The position numbers were made by a program, and so were the translations under genes. The notes under the pieces are model-generated. The model was not told where the DNA came from and searched no databases. It saw only the letters and a program-made list of their open reading frames with translations. From JAKPQE01 sp041397845 (GTDB lineage Bacteria; Pseudomonadota; Alphaproteobacteria; Rhizobiales; JAKPQE01): a stretch of 64,000 nucleotides of DNA. This document shows positions 35,120 to 44,570 of the stretch, piece after piece (within the stretch, counting starts at the first letter, position 1; each line of letters begins with the position of its first letter). Location: NCBI GenBank assembly GCA_041397845.1, contig JAWKVW010000004.1:124001-188000 (forward strand). Direction: 5' to 3'.

Positions 35120-37039
35120 TCAGCCGACGACGCGGCGCATCACCTGCATCCTGACGTCAAGGCCGAGGACATCGTCGTGGCGGCTTTCCTCGCGGGCAAT
35201 CTCGAAGCCATGACGGGCGAAGAACTTGCGGGCGCGGACATTGCCGGCAACGACATCGGCGGCAAGGCCGTCACAGCCTTCGCTGCGGGCGCGCTCGACC
35301 ATGGCGGCGAGAAGCGCCGAACCGACGCCACGGCGCCAGGCCGAGGGCTCGACCCAGATATCGGACAGAAGGCAGGGCTCATCGGCGGCGGCAAAACCGA
35401 CCGGCACGCCGTTCATCTCGGCAACGAGGACGCGGGCGCCAAGCGCTGCCAGAATCGGATCGAACGGGCGCTCGTCGCGCATGCGCTTCCAGGCCTGCGG
35501 CAGCAGCGGGCCGATCGAGGCCTGCCATGCATAAAGGGCGATGCGCGACAGCAGCGGCAGATCGGCGGCATGGGCCTCGCGGATCGTCACCGCGGCATGG
35601 CCGGCGCGGTGGCCGGGCGCGTGGCCCATCGCCATCACCGGGGCCGGCGGCGTTTCGGCGGCATCCTCGCGGATGTGGCGCTCGGAGCGCTGGCGCATGG
35701 TGACGAGTTCCTCGGCGGCGGTCGGATGGACGGCGACGGTGCGGTCGAAATCGGCCTTGGTCGCGCCCATGGCCATCGTCACGCCGACTAGCTGGATCAT
35801 CTCGCCGGCGTCGGGGCCGAGGATGTGGCAGCCGACGACCTTGTCGCTCTCGCCATCGACGAGCAGCTTCATCACCATCTTCTCGTCGCGGCCGGACAGC
35901 GTGTGCTTCATCGGCCGGAAGGTCGAGCGGTAGACGTCGAGAATTCGGCACTTCTCGCGGGCCTCGGCCTCGGTCAGGCCGACGGTGCCGATCTCGGGGC
36001 TGGAGAACACCGCCGTCGGAATCAACGAGTGATCGACGCGGGTCGGGTTGTCGTTGAAGACGGTCTCGGCAAAGGCCGCGCCTTCGCGGATCGCGACCGG
36101 CGTGAGGTTGACGCGGTGGGTGACGTCGCCGACGGCATAGATGCTCGGGACCGAGGAGCGCGAGTAGTCGTCGACGACGACATGGCCGTTCCAGCCGAGC
36201 TCGACACCGACGCGCTCGAGGTCAAGGCCGGTGGTGTTCGGCACGCGGCCGGTGGCGAACATGATCTCGTCGGCGGCGATGATCGAGCCGTCGTCGAGTT
36301 CGCCCTCAAGGCCTTCGGCGGTGCGGTCGATGCGGGTGAACACCCGGCCGGTGACGATGCGGATGCCCTTCTTCTCCAGCTCGTGGTGCAGGGCCTTGCG
36401 CATGTCGTCATCGAAGCCGCGCAGGATCTCCGGGCCACGATAGACGAGCGTCGTCTCGGTGCCGAGGCCGGCGAAGATGCCGGCGAACTCGACGGCGATA
36501 TAGCCGCCGCCGACGATGGCGACGCGGCGCGGCTGGCGCTCGAGGTGGAAGACCTCGTTGGAGGAGATGGCGTGCTCGATGCCGGCGACCTGATCGTCGA
36601 GCGCCGGCTTGCCGCCGGTGGCAACGAGAATATAGCGGGCAGTGATGTCGCGACCCTCGGCGACGAGATGGACGGTATGGGCATCGCGCAGCACGGCGCG
36701 GGAGCGGATGATCTCGACGTTCGAGCCGGCGAGATTGCGCGAGTAGATGCCCTCGAGGCGGTCGAGCTCGCGGTCCTTGGCGGCGATCAGCGTCGCCCAG
36801 TCGAAGCTCGTCTCGCCAAGGCTCCAGCCGAAGCCGGCGGCATCGTCGAATTCCTCGGCAAAGCGCGAGGCATAGACCATCAGTTTCTTGGGCACGCAGC
36901 CGCGGATGACGCAGGTGCCGCCGACCCGATATTCCTCGGCGATCGCGACCCGGGCACCATAGCTGGCCGACATGCGCGCGGCACGCACGCCGCCGGACCC
37001 GGCACCGATGACGAAGAGGTCATAGTCGTAGCCGGTCAT
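35120..37039 (-). CDS. gor: Glutathione-disulfide reductase fused to a GNAT acetyltransferase domain
   Basis: A single 639-residue frame with two parts. Residues 1 to about 460 are glutathione reductase: FAD motif VIGAGSGGVRAAR, redox disulfide C43/C48 in GGTCVIRGCVPKK, NADP-binding GGGYIAVEFAGIF, and the catalytic VHPTAAEELV near 437. After a His/Ala-rich linker (about 455-480), residues 483-639 are a GNAT domain with VEPSAWRRGVGSALLAAMVERA as the acetyl-CoA loop and VRARKFFARHGFE at the end. Fusions of these two are unusual. They may be a true fusion or two genes joined by a lost stop. The gph, rpiA, DUF2059, gor neighbourhood is typical of Hyphomicrobiales. Confidence 0.85.
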   Translation of the reverse strand: MTGYDYDLFVIGAGSGGVRAARMSASYGARVAIAEEYRVGGTCVIRGCVPKKLMVYASRFAEEFDDAAGFGWSLGETSFDWATLIAAKDRELDRLEGIYSRNLAGSNVEIIRSRAVLRDAHTVHLVAEGRDITARYILVATGGKPALDDQVAGIEHAISSNEVFHLERQPRRVAIVGGGYIAVEFAGIFAGLGTETTLVYRGPEILRGFDDDMRKALHHELEKKGIRIVTGRVFTRIDRTAEGLEGELDDGSIIAADEIMFATGRVPNTTGLDLERVGVELGWNGHVVVDDYSRSSVPSIYAVGDVTHRVNLTPVAIREGAAFAETVFNDNPTRVDHSLIPTAVFSSPEIGTVGLTEAEAREKCRILDVYRSTFRPMKHTLSGRDEKMVMKLLVDGESDKVVGCHILGPDAGEMIQLVGVTMAMGATKADFDRTVAVHPTAAEELVTMRQRSERHIREDAAETPPAPVMAMGHAPGHRAGHAAVTIREAHAADLPLLSRIALYAWQASIGPLLPQAWKRMRDERPFDPILAALGARVLVAEMNGVPVGFAAADEPCLLSDIWVEPSAWRRGVGSALLAAMVERARSEGCDGLAADVVAGNVRARKFFARHGFEIAREESRHDDVLGLDVRMQVMRRVVG

Positions 37040-37114
37040 GTCGTGCTCCCGCGGCGTGATGGATCGTCAGTGGCGCCGCGCCGGGGCCAGAGCTGCCGGC
37101 GCGGCCTGTTCTGC

Positions 37115-37624
37115 TCAGAGATTGTGGCCGCGCTTCAGCATCTCGGCGCGCACGCCGGCAACCATCTCGCCCGACAGCTTGTCGCCCCAGTCGCGACCGG
37201 CCTCGAGGGTCTTCAGGGCAAGGCCGTTGACGGTGTTGGCGAGCTTGGCGCCGGGGGCGCTCTCGTAGAAGGTCGCGATCGCCTTCAGCTCGTCGGCAGT
37301 GAAGGCCTCGGCATAGATCACCGAAATCGCCTTCTCGAGCTCGGAGCGGCGGGCCTTCATGTCCTCGCCGATCTTGTCGGCGACTTCGCTGATGTCCTTG
37401 GCCAGATCCGGATTGGAGCGGATGAACAGCGTCTTGGCGTCATCGACGATCGCCGGGATGATCTGGTCGAGACCGGAATCGGCCCGGGTCAGGGTGATGA
37501 CCTTGGTGGCGAGCGCCAGATGCTCGGCGGTGGGCTCGGCGCTGGCCGGGCTGGTCACGCCGACCATGGCGATGAACGCTGCTGCGAAAATGCCGGCCGA
37601 CAGGCCCGCTACGGTTTTGCGCAT
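37115..37624 (-). CDS. DUF2059 exported protein
   Basis: A 169-residue protein with a signal peptide ending near SPASA, followed by a helical DUF2059 domain (VIYAEAFTADELKAIATFYESAPGAKL). The family is periplasmic, of unknown function, and in Hyphomicrobiales is regularly found between rpiA and gor, as here. It lies 35 bases after rpiA and 75 before gor, consistent with one transcript. Confidence 0.88.
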   Translation of the reverse strand: MRKTVAGLSAGIFAAAFIAMVGVTSPASAEPTAEHLALATKVITLTRADSGLDQIIPAIVDDAKTLFIRSNPDLAKDISEVADKIGEDMKARRSELEKAISVIYAEAFTADELKAIATFYESAPGAKLANTVNGLALKTLEAGRDWGDKLSGEMVAGVRAEMLKRGHNL

Positions 37625-37659
37625 TTCTTGTTTTCTCCGTTCGTCCGAATTCGTTTGCC

Positions 37660-38349
37660 TCAGGCCGTCAGCGTCTCGACCCCGCCGGGGCCGGCCACCA
37701 GCGCGACCGAAGCCAGACCAATGAAAAGACCATGTTCCACCACGCCGGGAATCTCCACCAGCGCATTTGCCAACGCTTCTGGGTCCGGAATGCGGCCAAA
37801 AGATGCATCGAGGATAAAATGGCCGCCATCGGTGACAAAAGTCGAGCCGTCGGCAGCCTTGCGCAGGGCGATCGGACCGTCGAGCCCGAGGCGCTTCGCC
37901 GCCGCCTCGACGGCAATGCGGGTCGCGCCGAGACCAAACGGGTTGACCTCGATCGGCAGCGGGAACCTGCCGAGGGTCTCGACCTTCTTGGAAGCGTCGG
38001 CGATGACGAGCATGCGGGCGCTGGCCGCGGCGACGATCTTCTCGCGCAGCAAGGCGCCGCCGCCGCCCTTGACGAGGCGCAGGCCGGCGTCAAGCTCGTC
38101 GGCGCCATCAACGGTGAGGTCGAGTTCCGGCGTCTCGTCGAGCGTCGACAGCGGAATGCCGAGGCTGCCGGCAAGCGCGGCGGTGCGCTCGGACGTCGGC
38201 ACGCCGATGATCTTCAGGCCCTCGGCAACGCGGGCGCCGAGCAGCCTCGTGAACTCGTCGGCGGTCGAGCCGGTGCCGATGCCGAGACGCATGCCGTCCT
38301 CGACATAGGCGATGGCAGCAGCAGCGGCCGCCTTCTTCAGATCGGTCAT
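37660..38349 (-). CDS. rpiA: Ribose-5-phosphate isomerase A
   Basis: A 229-residue enzyme that interconverts ribose-5-phosphate and ribulose-5-phosphate. Visible motifs are GIGTGSTADEF near residue 25, DLTVDGADELD with the catalytic acids near 80, and KGGGGALLREKIV near 95. ATG 38349 is preferred to the GTG/ATG further upstream because it places the first helix normally. Unlike the usual gph-rpiA adjacency, a gabD gene lies upstream on the same strand. Confidence 0.95.
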   Translation of the reverse strand: MTDLKKAAAAAAIAYVEDGMRLGIGTGSTADEFTRLLGARVAEGLKIIGVPTSERTAALAGSLGIPLSTLDETPELDLTVDGADELDAGLRLVKGGGGALLREKIVAAASARMLVIADASKKVETLGRFPLPIEVNPFGLGATRIAVEAAAKRLGLDGPIALRKAADGSTFVTDGGHFILDASFGRIPDPEALANALVEIPGVVEHGLFIGLASVALVAGPGGVETLTA

Positions 38350-38380
38350 TCCTTGGCCCTCCCCCAAAGGCGCGGGCGGT

Positions 38381-39829
38381 TCACTTATCGAGGCCGCCCA
38401 TCAGCAGGTACTTGATCTCGACGTATTCCTCGATGCCGTGGTGCGACCCCTCGCGCCCAAGGCCGGACTGCTTGACGCCGCCGAACGGCGCCAGCTCGCT
38501 CGAGATAATGCCCGAGTTGATACCGACAATACCGTATTCCAGCGCCTCGGCCACCCGCCAGACGCGGCCGAGGTCGCGGGCGTAGAAATAGGCGGCAAGT
38601 CCGAATTCGGTGTCGTTGGCCATGTGGATGACGTCGGCCTCGTCCTTGAAGCGGAACAGCGGCGCGACCGGACCGAAAGTCTCCTCGCGGGCGACGAGCA
38701 TGCCGGGGGCTACGTTCTTCAGCACGGTCGGCTGGAAGAACGTGCCGCCGAGGGCATGGCGCTGGCCGCCGAGCATGACCTCGGCGCCCTTGCCAACGGC
38801 ATCGGCGATGTGCTGCTCGACCTTGACCACGGCCTCGGCATTGATCAGCGGCCCCTGGACGACGCCATCCTCGGTGCCGGCGCCGACGCGCATCTCGGCG
38901 ACCTTCACGGCGAAGCGCTCGGCGAAGGCATCGTAGATGCCGTCCTGGACGTAGATGCGGTTGGCGCAGACGCAGGTCTGGCCCATGTTGCGATATTTCG
39001 AGGCCATCGCGCCCTCGACGGCGGCATCGATGTCGGCGTCGTCGAAGACGATGAACGGCGCATTGCCACCAAGCTCGAGAGCGACCTTCTTCACGGTCGA
39101 GGCGGCCTGGCGCATCAGCAGCTTGCCGACCTCGGTCGAACCGGTGAAGGCAACGACGCGGACGATCGGGTTCGAGGTCATCTCGCCGCCGATCGCCGGG
39201 GCATCGCCGGTGATGACGTTGAGGACGCCCTTCGGCATGCCCGCTTCTTCGGCGAGCACGGCAAGGGCAAGGGCGGTCAGCGGCGTCTCGGGCGCCGGCT
39301 TGCAGACGGCGGTGCAGCCGGCGGCGATCGCCGGGGCGACCTTGCGGGTGATCATCGCGGCCGGGAAGTTCCACGGCGTGATCGCGGCAACGACGCCGAT
39401 CGGCTGGCGGATGCAGACGATGCGCGCGTCGGGACGGAAGGTCGGGATGGTCTCGCCGTAGATGCGCTTGGCTTCCTCGGCGTAGAACTCGACGAAGGAC
39501 GCGGCATAGACGACCTCGCCGCGGGCCTCGGCCAGCGGCTTGCCCTGCTCGCTCGTCATGATGAGGGCGAGGTCTTCCTGATTCGCCATGATGAGGTCGT
39601 ACCAGCGGCGCAGGATGATGCTGCGCTCCCTGGCAGTGCGCTTCGACCAGGCGTTGAAGGCGACTTCGGCGGCCTCGATGGCGGCGCGGGTCTCGGCGGC
39701 GCCGAGCACCGGCACGCGGCCGACGACCTCGCCGGAGGCCGGATTGCGGACTTCCTCGACCGGCTCGCCTGTCCAGGCGCCGTCGATATAGCAGCGATCC
39801 TTCAGAAGTGCGGGATTGCGGAGCTTCAT
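38381..39829 (-). CDS. gabD: NAD(P)-dependent succinate-semialdehyde dehydrogenase
   Basis: A 482-residue aldehyde dehydrogenase that oxidises succinate semialdehyde in GABA breakdown. The cofactor strand is ITPWNFPAAMITRK, the general base Glu is in LELGGNAPFIVFDDAD near residue 255, and the catalytic Cys is in NMGQTCVCANR near 289. The second Cys two residues on is typical of the GabD group and allows redox control. The end has PFGGVKQSGLGREGS. It lies 31 bases upstream of rpiA; it probably has its own promoter facing gph. Confidence 0.92.
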   Translation of the reverse strand: MKLRNPALLKDRCYIDGAWTGEPVEEVRNPASGEVVGRVPVLGAAETRAAIEAAEVAFNAWSKRTARERSIILRRWYDLIMANQEDLALIMTSEQGKPLAEARGEVVYAASFVEFYAEEAKRIYGETIPTFRPDARIVCIRQPIGVVAAITPWNFPAAMITRKVAPAIAAGCTAVCKPAPETPLTALALAVLAEEAGMPKGVLNVITGDAPAIGGEMTSNPIVRVVAFTGSTEVGKLLMRQAASTVKKVALELGGNAPFIVFDDADIDAAVEGAMASKYRNMGQTCVCANRIYVQDGIYDAFAERFAVKVAEMRVGAGTEDGVVQGPLINAEAVVKVEQHIADAVGKGAEVMLGGQRHALGGTFFQPTVLKNVAPGMLVAREETFGPVAPLFRFKDEADVIHMANDTEFGLAAYFYARDLGRVWRVAEALEYGIVGINSGIISSELAPFGGVKQSGLGREGSHHGIEEYVEIKYLLMGGLDK

Positions 39830-40060
39830 GTTTCAGATCTCCTTGATGCGGCGGGCCCGGCGCCATAGATGGCGGGCATCGCGCTGGCCGTCGTTATCGG
39901 TCTTCTCTCCGGCTCTTAGCACGCGCCCCTGGCGGCGCCAAGGCAAGGCGGGCGGGGCATGGCAGGCGGGGCTGGGTCGCCTCGTCGCGGCAGCGCCATC
40001 GAGCCTTGCGCTGCCGTCGCCCCGCGGCTAGCAGAAACCAACCGATCCGGAGGAACCGCC

Positions 40061-40759
40061 ATGACAGATGCCCGCCCGCTCGCCGTCTTCGACCTCGACG
40101 GCACGCTCATCGAGACCGCCGGCGACCTGATGGCGACGCTGAACCACATCCTCGCCGCCGAGGGTCTGCGCACCGTCGCGCTCGCCGAGGCGCGCGAGAT
40201 GATCGGCGACGGCGCCAAGGCGATGCTGCAGAAAGGCTTCAAGGCAAATGATACAGCCCTCGACGGCGAGCGACTGGAGCGGCTGTTCGCGGATTTCCTG
40301 ACGCATTACAGCGCCAACATCGCCAATGAAAGCTTCGCCTTTCCCGGCGTCGTCGACCTGCTCGACCGGCTCGACGCAGCCGGCATTCTCGCGGCGGTGT
40401 GCACCAACAAGCCGGAGGCGATGTCAAAGCAGCTCCTTGCCGAACTCGGCCTTGCCGAGCGCTTCGCGATCATCGCCGGGCCGGAGACCTTCGGAGCGCG
40501 CAAGCCCGACCCGCGCCATCTCACCGAGACCATCCGCGCTGTCGGCGGGGCGCCGGAAAGCGCGGTGATGATCGGCGATTCCAGGAACGACATCGACGCG
40601 GCGCGCGGCGCCGGCGTGCCGGTGATCGTTGTCGATTTCGGCTATACGACCGTGCCGGTCGACCAGCTCGGGCCGGACCGGATCGTCTCGCACTTCGACG
40701 AAATCTGGGCCGCCATCGGCGAGGTCGCACCGGGCGTCATGGCAGCGGCGCGGGCATAG
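40061..40759 (+). CDS. gph: Phosphoglycolate phosphatase (HAD family)
   Basis: A 232-residue HAD hydrolase that removes phosphate from 2-phosphoglycolate. Motif I is FDLDGTLIET with the nucleophile Asp near residue 10, motif II is VCTNKP, motif III Lys is in GARKPDPRHL and motif IV is MIGDSRNDIDAA. The segment AREMIGDGAKAML is the Gph-type cap. A GGAGG ribosome site precedes ATG 40061. It is divergent from gabD and convergent with the reductase gene. Confidence 0.92.
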   Translation: MTDARPLAVFDLDGTLIETAGDLMATLNHILAAEGLRTVALAEAREMIGDGAKAMLQKGFKANDTALDGERLERLFADFLTHYSANIANESFAFPGVVDLLDRLDAAGILAAVCTNKPEAMSKQLLAELGLAERFAIIAGPETFGARKPDPRHLTETIRAVGGAPESAVMIGDSRNDIDAARGAGVPVIVVDFGYTTVPVDQLGPDRIVSHFDEIWAAIGEVAPGVMAAARA

Positions 40760-40774
40760 CGCCGCCGACGGAGA

Positions 40775-41800
40775 TCAGACGAGCTTCTGGTCCACGAGCG
40801 TGGCGCCCATGGCGACCACAGCCTCCCTCCAGCCGACAAGCGGCCGGCCGAGGATCATCTCGGCAAGACCGTGCTCCATGAAGAAGCGAATGCCGAGCGA
40901 GCGCACCGCCGCCCGCGCGTCGGCATCGAACAGGCCGACAAGGCGCAACAGGACGCCGGGCAGCCTGCGGGTCGGCAGCCTCCTCGCATAGGCCGGAAAG
41001 GCCTCGGCGAGCGCGAGCGCCAGTTGCCGCATGCCGACTGTCTCGCCGGATGCCAGCAGCCGATGGCCGAAGCCGCGTTCGTCCTTCAAGGCACGAAGGT
41101 GCAACTCGGCGGCGTCGCGCACGTCGACGACGGTGAAATTGAGATCGGGCGACCCGGGCAGCTTTCCGCTCATCATCTTCCTGATGACGGCGCCCGAGGT
41201 GCCGATATCGGTATCGAGCAGGGGCCCCAGGATGAAGCCCGGATTGACGACGGTCAGGTCGGCCCGCCTGCCCGCCTTTTCCATGATCGCCCAGGCTTCG
41301 CGCTCGGCCAGCGTCTTCGACTTGAAATAGGGCGTCATGTCGGGCGCCGAAACGTTGCTCCAGTCAGCCTCGGTCAAGGGACGACCAAGGCCCTTGCCGT
41401 GGCCGCGGGCGACCGCCGCTTCCGAGGACGTCAGCACAATGCGCTTGACCTCGCTCGACAGCGCCGCCTCCAGGGCGCGGCGCGTGCCCTCGACCGCCGG
41501 GCGAATGACATCGTCCTCATGGCGGGGAATGTGCGTAATGAAGGGCGAGGCGGTGTGAACGAGATAGTCGACGCCGTCCATCGCAGCAGCCCAGCCCTTG
41601 TCGGACAGGAGATCGAGCTCGACAAAAGAGAGATGCGCCGTGTCGGCACCGTGGGCTTCGAGAACCGCGCGAACATTATCGCCCCTGGCGGCATTGCGAA
41701 CCGACCCGCGCACGCGGTAGCCGTCACCAAGAAGCTTGAGGATCACATGACCGGCGAGGAAGCCGGACGCGCCAGTGACAAGAACGAGGTCGGAGGACAT
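40775..41800 (-). CDS. NAD-dependent epimerase/dihydroflavonol-reductase-like oxidoreductase
   Basis: A 341-residue extended short-chain dehydrogenase. The NAD(P) motif is VTGASGFLAGHVILKLL, the catalytic Ser is in IVLTSSEAAVA near residue 124 and the Tyr-Lys pair is in PYFKSKTLAE near 155. TVVNPGFILGPLL and TVVDVRDAAELHLRA are typical of the dihydroflavonol reductase-like group, whose bacterial members reduce varied aldehydes or ketones. ATG 41800 begins the Rossmann strand. It is divergent from the second TetR gene and probably its target. Confidence 0.85.
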   Translation of the reverse strand: MSSDLVLVTGASGFLAGHVILKLLGDGYRVRGSVRNAARGDNVRAVLEAHGADTAHLSFVELDLLSDKGWAAAMDGVDYLVHTASPFITHIPRHEDDVIRPAVEGTRRALEAALSSEVKRIVLTSSEAAVARGHGKGLGRPLTEADWSNVSAPDMTPYFKSKTLAEREAWAIMEKAGRRADLTVVNPGFILGPLLDTDIGTSGAVIRKMMSGKLPGSPDLNFTVVDVRDAAELHLRALKDERGFGHRLLASGETVGMRQLALALAEAFPAYARRLPTRRLPGVLLRLVGLFDADARAAVRSLGIRFFMEHGLAEMILGRPLVGWREAVVAMGATLVDQKLV

Positions 41801-41965
41801 TCCGGATCTCCATTTTGAAAAATCATATTTTTTGTCATTTATCATTTTACGAAGACCCTGACAAGGGATGCCCGGGTTTTCCGTCGGTCCGATGTCGTAT
41901 AGTCCTAGGCGTCACGCGCCTTGCCGAGGCAGATGCCCCTGGCAAAGGCGACTGGAGAGGGGCTC

Positions 41966-42580
41966 ATGGCAAGGCCGAAGACGAACAAGGTCGAGGTGCG
42001 CGAACAGATGCTCGAGGCGCTCGATGCGCTCATCAAGAGGCAGGGCTCGCACCGCGTCACGGTGTCGGAGGTGGCCGATGCCTGCGGCATGTCGCAGTCG
42101 AACGCCTACCGCTTCTTTCCCAGCAAAAAGGCGATGATGGAGGCGGGCGTCGAGCGCTGGTTCCTCGCCATCGACGCGGAACTCGGCGACATCGCGGCGG
42201 CCGGCGGCGATCCGGAAGCGCGACTGGCCCGTTTCCTCAAGCGGCGCTACGAGCTGAAGCGGGCAAAGCATGACGCCGATCCCGAGCTATTCGCCGCCCA
42301 TCTGGCCGTTGCCGGCGAATATGCCGAGGCGATCGCGCCGCATATCGGGCGCATGAGTTCGATGCTCGAAAGCATCATCGCGGATGGCGTGGCGGCGGGC
42401 CTTTATCCCGGCTTGTCGAGCGCCGAGCTGGCAATCATCGTCGAAATGCTGGCGGAAGGGTTCAGCAGCCCCTGGCTGATTGCACGGGACCACGAGGTGT
42501 TGACGCCCGCGCGCGTTGACGGCGCAATCGCGGCGATCCTTGCCGGGATCCGGGCCGCCGCCTTCCGACAAGGTTCGTGA
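41966..42580 (+). CDS. TetR-family regulator
   Basis: A 204-residue repressor. The helix-turn-helix is VSEVADACGMSQSNAYRFFPSKKAMMEAGVERW (about 33-66), with a TetR_C-type ligand domain after it. GGAGAGGGG precedes ATG 41966. The 165-base gap to the divergent reductase gene includes a very AT-rich stretch at 41817-41850 with three TCAT words, where promoter and operator probably lie. I could not define a clean dyad there. The ligand is unknown. Confidence 0.87.
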   Translation: MARPKTNKVEVREQMLEALDALIKRQGSHRVTVSEVADACGMSQSNAYRFFPSKKAMMEAGVERWFLAIDAELGDIAAAGGDPEARLARFLKRRYELKRAKHDADPELFAAHLAVAGEYAEAIAPHIGRMSSMLESIIADGVAAGLYPGLSSAELAIIVEMLAEGFSSPWLIARDHEVLTPARVDGAIAAILAGIRAAAFRQGS

Positions 42581-42687
42581 CGCCGACGCGGCCGTTCGAT
42601 CGCGGCCATCGGCCATCATGCCGGCCGGCGCTTGACTTGCCCTCTCCTGCTCCCTTATATCGCGGCACTTCTCCGCACCAACGGAGC

Positions 42688-42762
42688 GGGCGCGTAGCTC
42701 AGCGGGAGAGCACTTCGTTCACACCGAAGGGGTCACTGGTTCAATCCCAGTCGCGCCCACCA
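42688..42762 (+). tRNA. tRNA-Val (anticodon CAC)
   Basis: A complete 75-base cloverleaf with encoded CCA. The acceptor GGGCGCG pairs with CGCGCCC, the D arm is GCTC/GAGC, and the anticodon stem CTTCG/CGAAG encloses TTCACAC with anticodon CAC. The T arm is CTGG-TTCAATC-CCAG. It reads GUG valine codons. A palindrome CATTTCGCC/GGCGAAATG overlaps and follows the 3' end and may act in termination or processing. The indel-rich module starts just downstream, a common site for integration, but I see no integrase or att duplication. Confidence 0.97.
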
Positions 42763-42805
42763 TTTCGCCTAAATGGCGAAATGCTTGATTATCTTGACCT
42801 CACGG

Positions 42806-42975
42806 CAGTTCGCTTCGCTCACGCCTGCGATGGCGCGGCCTCTACGGCCGGCGCGCAGTCGCGCTTGCGAACCGGGTCTATTGCCGCTCACGATCAGTTC
42901 GCTACGCTCATGATCTCCGCGAGGGCGGCCTCTACGGCCGGCGCGCAGTTGCGCTTGCGAACCCTTGCGGGTTCG
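42806..42975. repeat. Two tandem ~90 bp units downstream of tRNA-Val
   Basis: CAGTTCGCTTCGCTCA at 42806 recurs with one change at 42895. A 37-base block starting GGCCTCTACGGCC at 42837 recurs at 42927 with a single difference. The period is 89-90 bases. The unit has no reading frame of its own. A hairpin GGGCTTGC/GCAAGCCC follows at 42976-43004. Its role is unknown. Confidence 0.75.
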
Positions 42976-43194
42976 GGGCTTGCCCCGGTCGCGCCTGCAA
43001 GCCCTTGATACTTCGACGGAAAGATTCGACCATGGCGGCGAGCCAGCAGCCGTTCGAGACCGCCTCCTTGCCTTCTCCCCTGAATTCAACGGGTGGCAAT
43101 GCCGATGCGCGTCCGGCACGCTCCTGCACGCCTGCGCTGCATTCACGTTCGCGATCGCGAGGTCAGGCGTTCGTATCTCCACCGGGGTCTGTTC

Positions 43195-43836
43195 ATGCGC
43201 AAGCGCCTGCGTCCCATCCTCATCGCGCTCGCTGCCGTCGCGCCGCTGCTCGCGATGCCGGTCGGGCCGGGGACTTGCGCGATCTCAGGCCGGCAGCAGC
43301 GGGCAATGATCAACTCATTGCCGCGTACCGGTCTTCCGGCGGCGATTTCATCCGCAACATGCTCGAGGCCTATGCTTCAGCGGACGAGGGGATGCTGCGG
43401 GATGCGCGGCGCTATGCCATGCTCGGCAAGATGTTCGGCAATCCGAAGAGCCCTCGACCTGACCTGCAAAAAACCATTACCGCCGCTTTTTCTGCGAGAA
43501 GTATCACTGCCGCAACGATATCGAGGGCGCGACCACTTCTGACGATTGCCAGCGGCATGTGGGCGATCGACTCGGAGGCGCCGAAGAAGAACCCGAAACT
43601 GAAAGGCGCCGTCGTCGGGATTCCTCAAGGCCAATCCGCGCATGAATACTGTCTATGCCGAGAAGGCGCCTTTTTCGAACTACATGACGCTCGTCCCGCT
43701 CAGCCTGGCGTTTCCCGGCAAGCTCGACGCCTTCCTGACGAGCTACGAGTCTCTCGGCCCCCTCGATCTGCAGGGCGCCCTGCAGGCGATCGGGGCGAAG
43801 GTGCAGCAGGGTGCGCAGAATGCCGGCGTACGCTGA
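43195..43836 (+). CDS. Exported hypothetical protein, at least three frameshifts
   Basis: A coding region reconstructed from three frames. It starts with a good signal peptide (MRKRLRPILIALAAVAPLLA, ATG 43195). It moves one frame back to DQLIAAYRSSGGDFIRNML and ASADEGMLRDARRYAMLGKMF, then back again to RFFCEKYHCRNDIEGATTSDDCQRHVGDRLGG (near 43485-43580). It ends as MNTVYAEKAPFSNYMTLVPL and LQGALQAIGAKVQQGAQ, stopping near 43836. The joined product is about 210 residues, periplasmic, with paired Cys residues. I do not recognise the family. All breaks fit single-base losses, and codon bias is host-like throughout. Confidence 0.5.
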
Positions 43837-43931
43837 TCGTGCAAGGAGGCGCGCGAACCCGCCGGTTTTCACTATCTTAAAGTCCGCGAAGGCGATGATC
43901 CCGGCAGACAGATGCCGAGAGGGCGCCGCCA

Positions 43932-44535
43932 ATGCTCGACCGTTTGCCAGATCTCGATCCCGCCGCGATTTCGGGAGCGCTCAACTCGACGCTGATGTTG
44001 CCGGCGTTACTCGCAATGCTCATTCCGTTTTCCTGGCGGGCGCGGCGAAGCTGGGTGCCACCAGGGCATCGGGCTTTTCATCGCCCTTTTGTTCTCGAAC
44101 CTCCTCGGCCGCCGGCGCGTTGTTCCTGTCGTCGCTGCCGGCGACCGCCGGCAAGGGCTCTGCGATCGAGCCGGCGAGCCATTTCCTGCTCTTCAAGGCC
44201 GGCCTAACCTGGATCGTTGCGCCGCTCGCCCCGTTTGCCGGCTCGCTCTGCTTTGGCCGCAGCGGGCCGTCTGGTGCCGGGTGGTGCGGCATGCGGCCCT
44301 GCGCTGGGGCGTCGTCGTCACCGTCGTTGCCGCCTCGGCGGTTGCACCGGCAATTGGCATGGCCCTGACCGCCGGGGTGGCGGCAAAGGCGAGCAGGCCG
44401 CCACAAGGCGGCGGCCGGCCGCTGCCCGACCTGCGCGGCGGCGTTTCCGACCAGGCAAGTCGCGTTCCCGGGCCGATCCGAGGCGGCCGGGCGGCGGCCA
44501 CGAATTTCCTTGCCGACGCCATGCGGCATCTGTAA
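43932..44535 (+). CDS. Membrane protein of unknown function, frameshifted
   Basis: Reads first as MLDRLPDLDPAAISGALNS, then LMLPALLAMLIPFSW (helix 1). One frame back it gives AGAAKLGATRASGF and LFLSSLPATAGKGSAIEPAS with FLLFKAGLTWIVAPLAPFAG. One frame back again it gives RWGVVVTVVAASAVAPAIGMALTAG. The end is NFLADAMRHL. This makes roughly four hydrophobic segments in about 200 residues. No family recognised. It lies between the exported protein and the DUF2892 gene, all on one strand with short gaps, so an operon is likely. Confidence 0.45.
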
Positions 44536-44570
44536 TTTTCAGAAATTCGAATATTTAACGGAGTCTAAAC

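Noticed and set aside
35825..38308. 827-codon + strand frame opposite gor, DUF2059 and rpiA
   Set aside because: Antisense shadow of three well-supported genes; composition is low-complexity Asp/Ala/Gly.
41817..41850. Operator for the second TetR regulator
   Set aside because: The stretch is AT-rich with repeated TCAT words, but I could not define a symmetric dyad, so only the AT-rich nature is noted.
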